A program made the position numbers and the translations under genes. Below the pieces are notes generated by a model. That model searched no databases, was not told the origin of the DNA, and saw nothing but the letters and a program-made list of their open reading frames with translations. A DNA stretch of 64,000 bases, from positions 19,694,941-19,758,940 of the forward strand of contig AP025054.1 of assembly GCA_036186865.1 (NCBI GenBank). Direction: 5' to 3'. Shown in pieces: positions 63,472-64,000 of the stretch; the first letter of the stretch is position 1; each line of letters begins with the position of its first letter. This DNA is from Eustoma russellianum. Taxonomy: Eukaryota > Streptophyta > Magnoliopsida > Gentianales > Gentianaceae.

Positions 63472-64000
63472 GATGTCGTCAACCAATGCCGTAGTGGAGG
63501 AGATGAGGATTGAAGTGTCTCTTAAAAAGGTACTAGAGAAGCTACAAGAAATCTCTAGCAAGATTGAGGAGTTGGACCGAAGGACTTCCAGCCAAAACTC
63601 GGCACACGCGCATTACAAAGCCACGGACAAACCTCGCGTGGAGGAGAGGCCAGAGGATCCGTTGCCATGGGAAGCCGAGGACGGTCAGATCGAGGGGGAA
63701 AAGTGCTCATGAGACATCGTGAGCCGAGAGAAGAATATCCACCACAAGAGTTTTACAAGGAAGAGATAGATGAGGCGCAAGCTTGGCCCTAAGGCCGAGT
63801 GCAAGCAAGGAGAGCGCCACGCAAGAGGATGATTTTCTCAAAACCAAGATGAACACTCCCTTCCTTTTACGGTAACAGTGATCCCGAAGCATACCTTGAG
63901 TGGGAGAAGAAGGTCGATCTTATTTATTCATGCACAAACTACTACGAATGGCAAAAGGTATGTTATGCTAGCATTGAATTCATGGAATATGCATTAATTT
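63472..64000 (+). pseudogene. gag of element G, broken, runs off the right edge
   Basis: Starts MSSTNAVVEEMRIEVSLKKV with a helical segment (EKLQEISSKIEELDRR) and reads 80 residues to a stop at 63710. A different frame continues with EPREEYPPQEFYKEEIDEAQ, stop, then after at least one more shift GNSDPEAYLEWEKKVDLIYS, the conserved start of the Gag capsid domain. Role: particle shell. The preserved order in three frames shows a recently decayed gag. Confidence 0.8.

Overview
The window is repeat-rich plant nuclear DNA. The evidence is a set of Ty3/gypsy (Metaviridae-type) LTR retrotransposons with initiator-methionine-tRNA primer binding sites (TGGTATCAGAGC), plant-style gag-protease-RT-RNaseH-integrase order, and heavily nested LTRs. 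I see no host gene, no rRNA or tRNA gene, no CRISPR and nothing bacterial. The species cannot be named from the sequence. Almost all coding sequence is decayed retrotransposon.

Layout. 1-7527: minus-strand gypsy element 1 (runs off the left edge), split in its RT by a putative solo LTR (264-1747), with its own LTR at 6087-7527. 7528-12199: rearranged remnant of a relative of family B, then four LTRs or LTR pieces in both orientations. 12200-14332 and 43871-46046: the two halves of minus-strand gypsy element 3, split inside integrase. 14333-43870: the insertion that splits it, a tandem (LTR-internal)x4-LTR array of a non-autonomous retrotransposon, called family B here, bounded by one GTATC target-site duplication. 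30691-40548: nested inside the fourth array unit (TTTTA duplication), a minus-strand element with LTRs longer than 4 kb and an intact gag but no pol. 46106-52342: plus-strand element C with LTRs of about 1.2 kb, an internal deletion that joins its primer binding site to RNase H, and two nested solo LTRs. 52343-61813: a mosaic of gag, leader, LTR and pol fragments, mainly from two minus-strand gypsy copies (E and F). 61814-64000: leader and broken gag of a plus-strand gypsy (G) that runs off the right edge.

The most unusual system is family B. It has no recognisable gag, protease, RT or integrase. Its 5' leader, primer binding site, polypurine tract and pol-tail/LTR junction resemble the autonomous gypsy elements of the same window, which suggests that it uses their proteins. 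Where gag would start it carries an open reading frame for an acidic 206-residue protein (ORF1) that I cannot assign to a family. ORF1 is open in three array units, broken in the fourth, and recognisable in the diverged copy at 7.7 kb. A second, less certain frame (ORF2) follows. The whole array has only one target-site duplication, so it grew after a single insertion, probably by unequal recombination.

Recurrent non-coding structures: a hairpin in the leaders (TTGCC-CAC-GGCAA) shared by autonomous and non-autonomous elements; a hairpin near the LTR 3' part with an A-T to G-C compensatory change between families; a 9-bp inverted repeat and GGAATGTTTGTC iterations in U3; and TGATG...CATCA ends on nearly all LTR families. 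Percent identities, insertion ages and expression were not computed.
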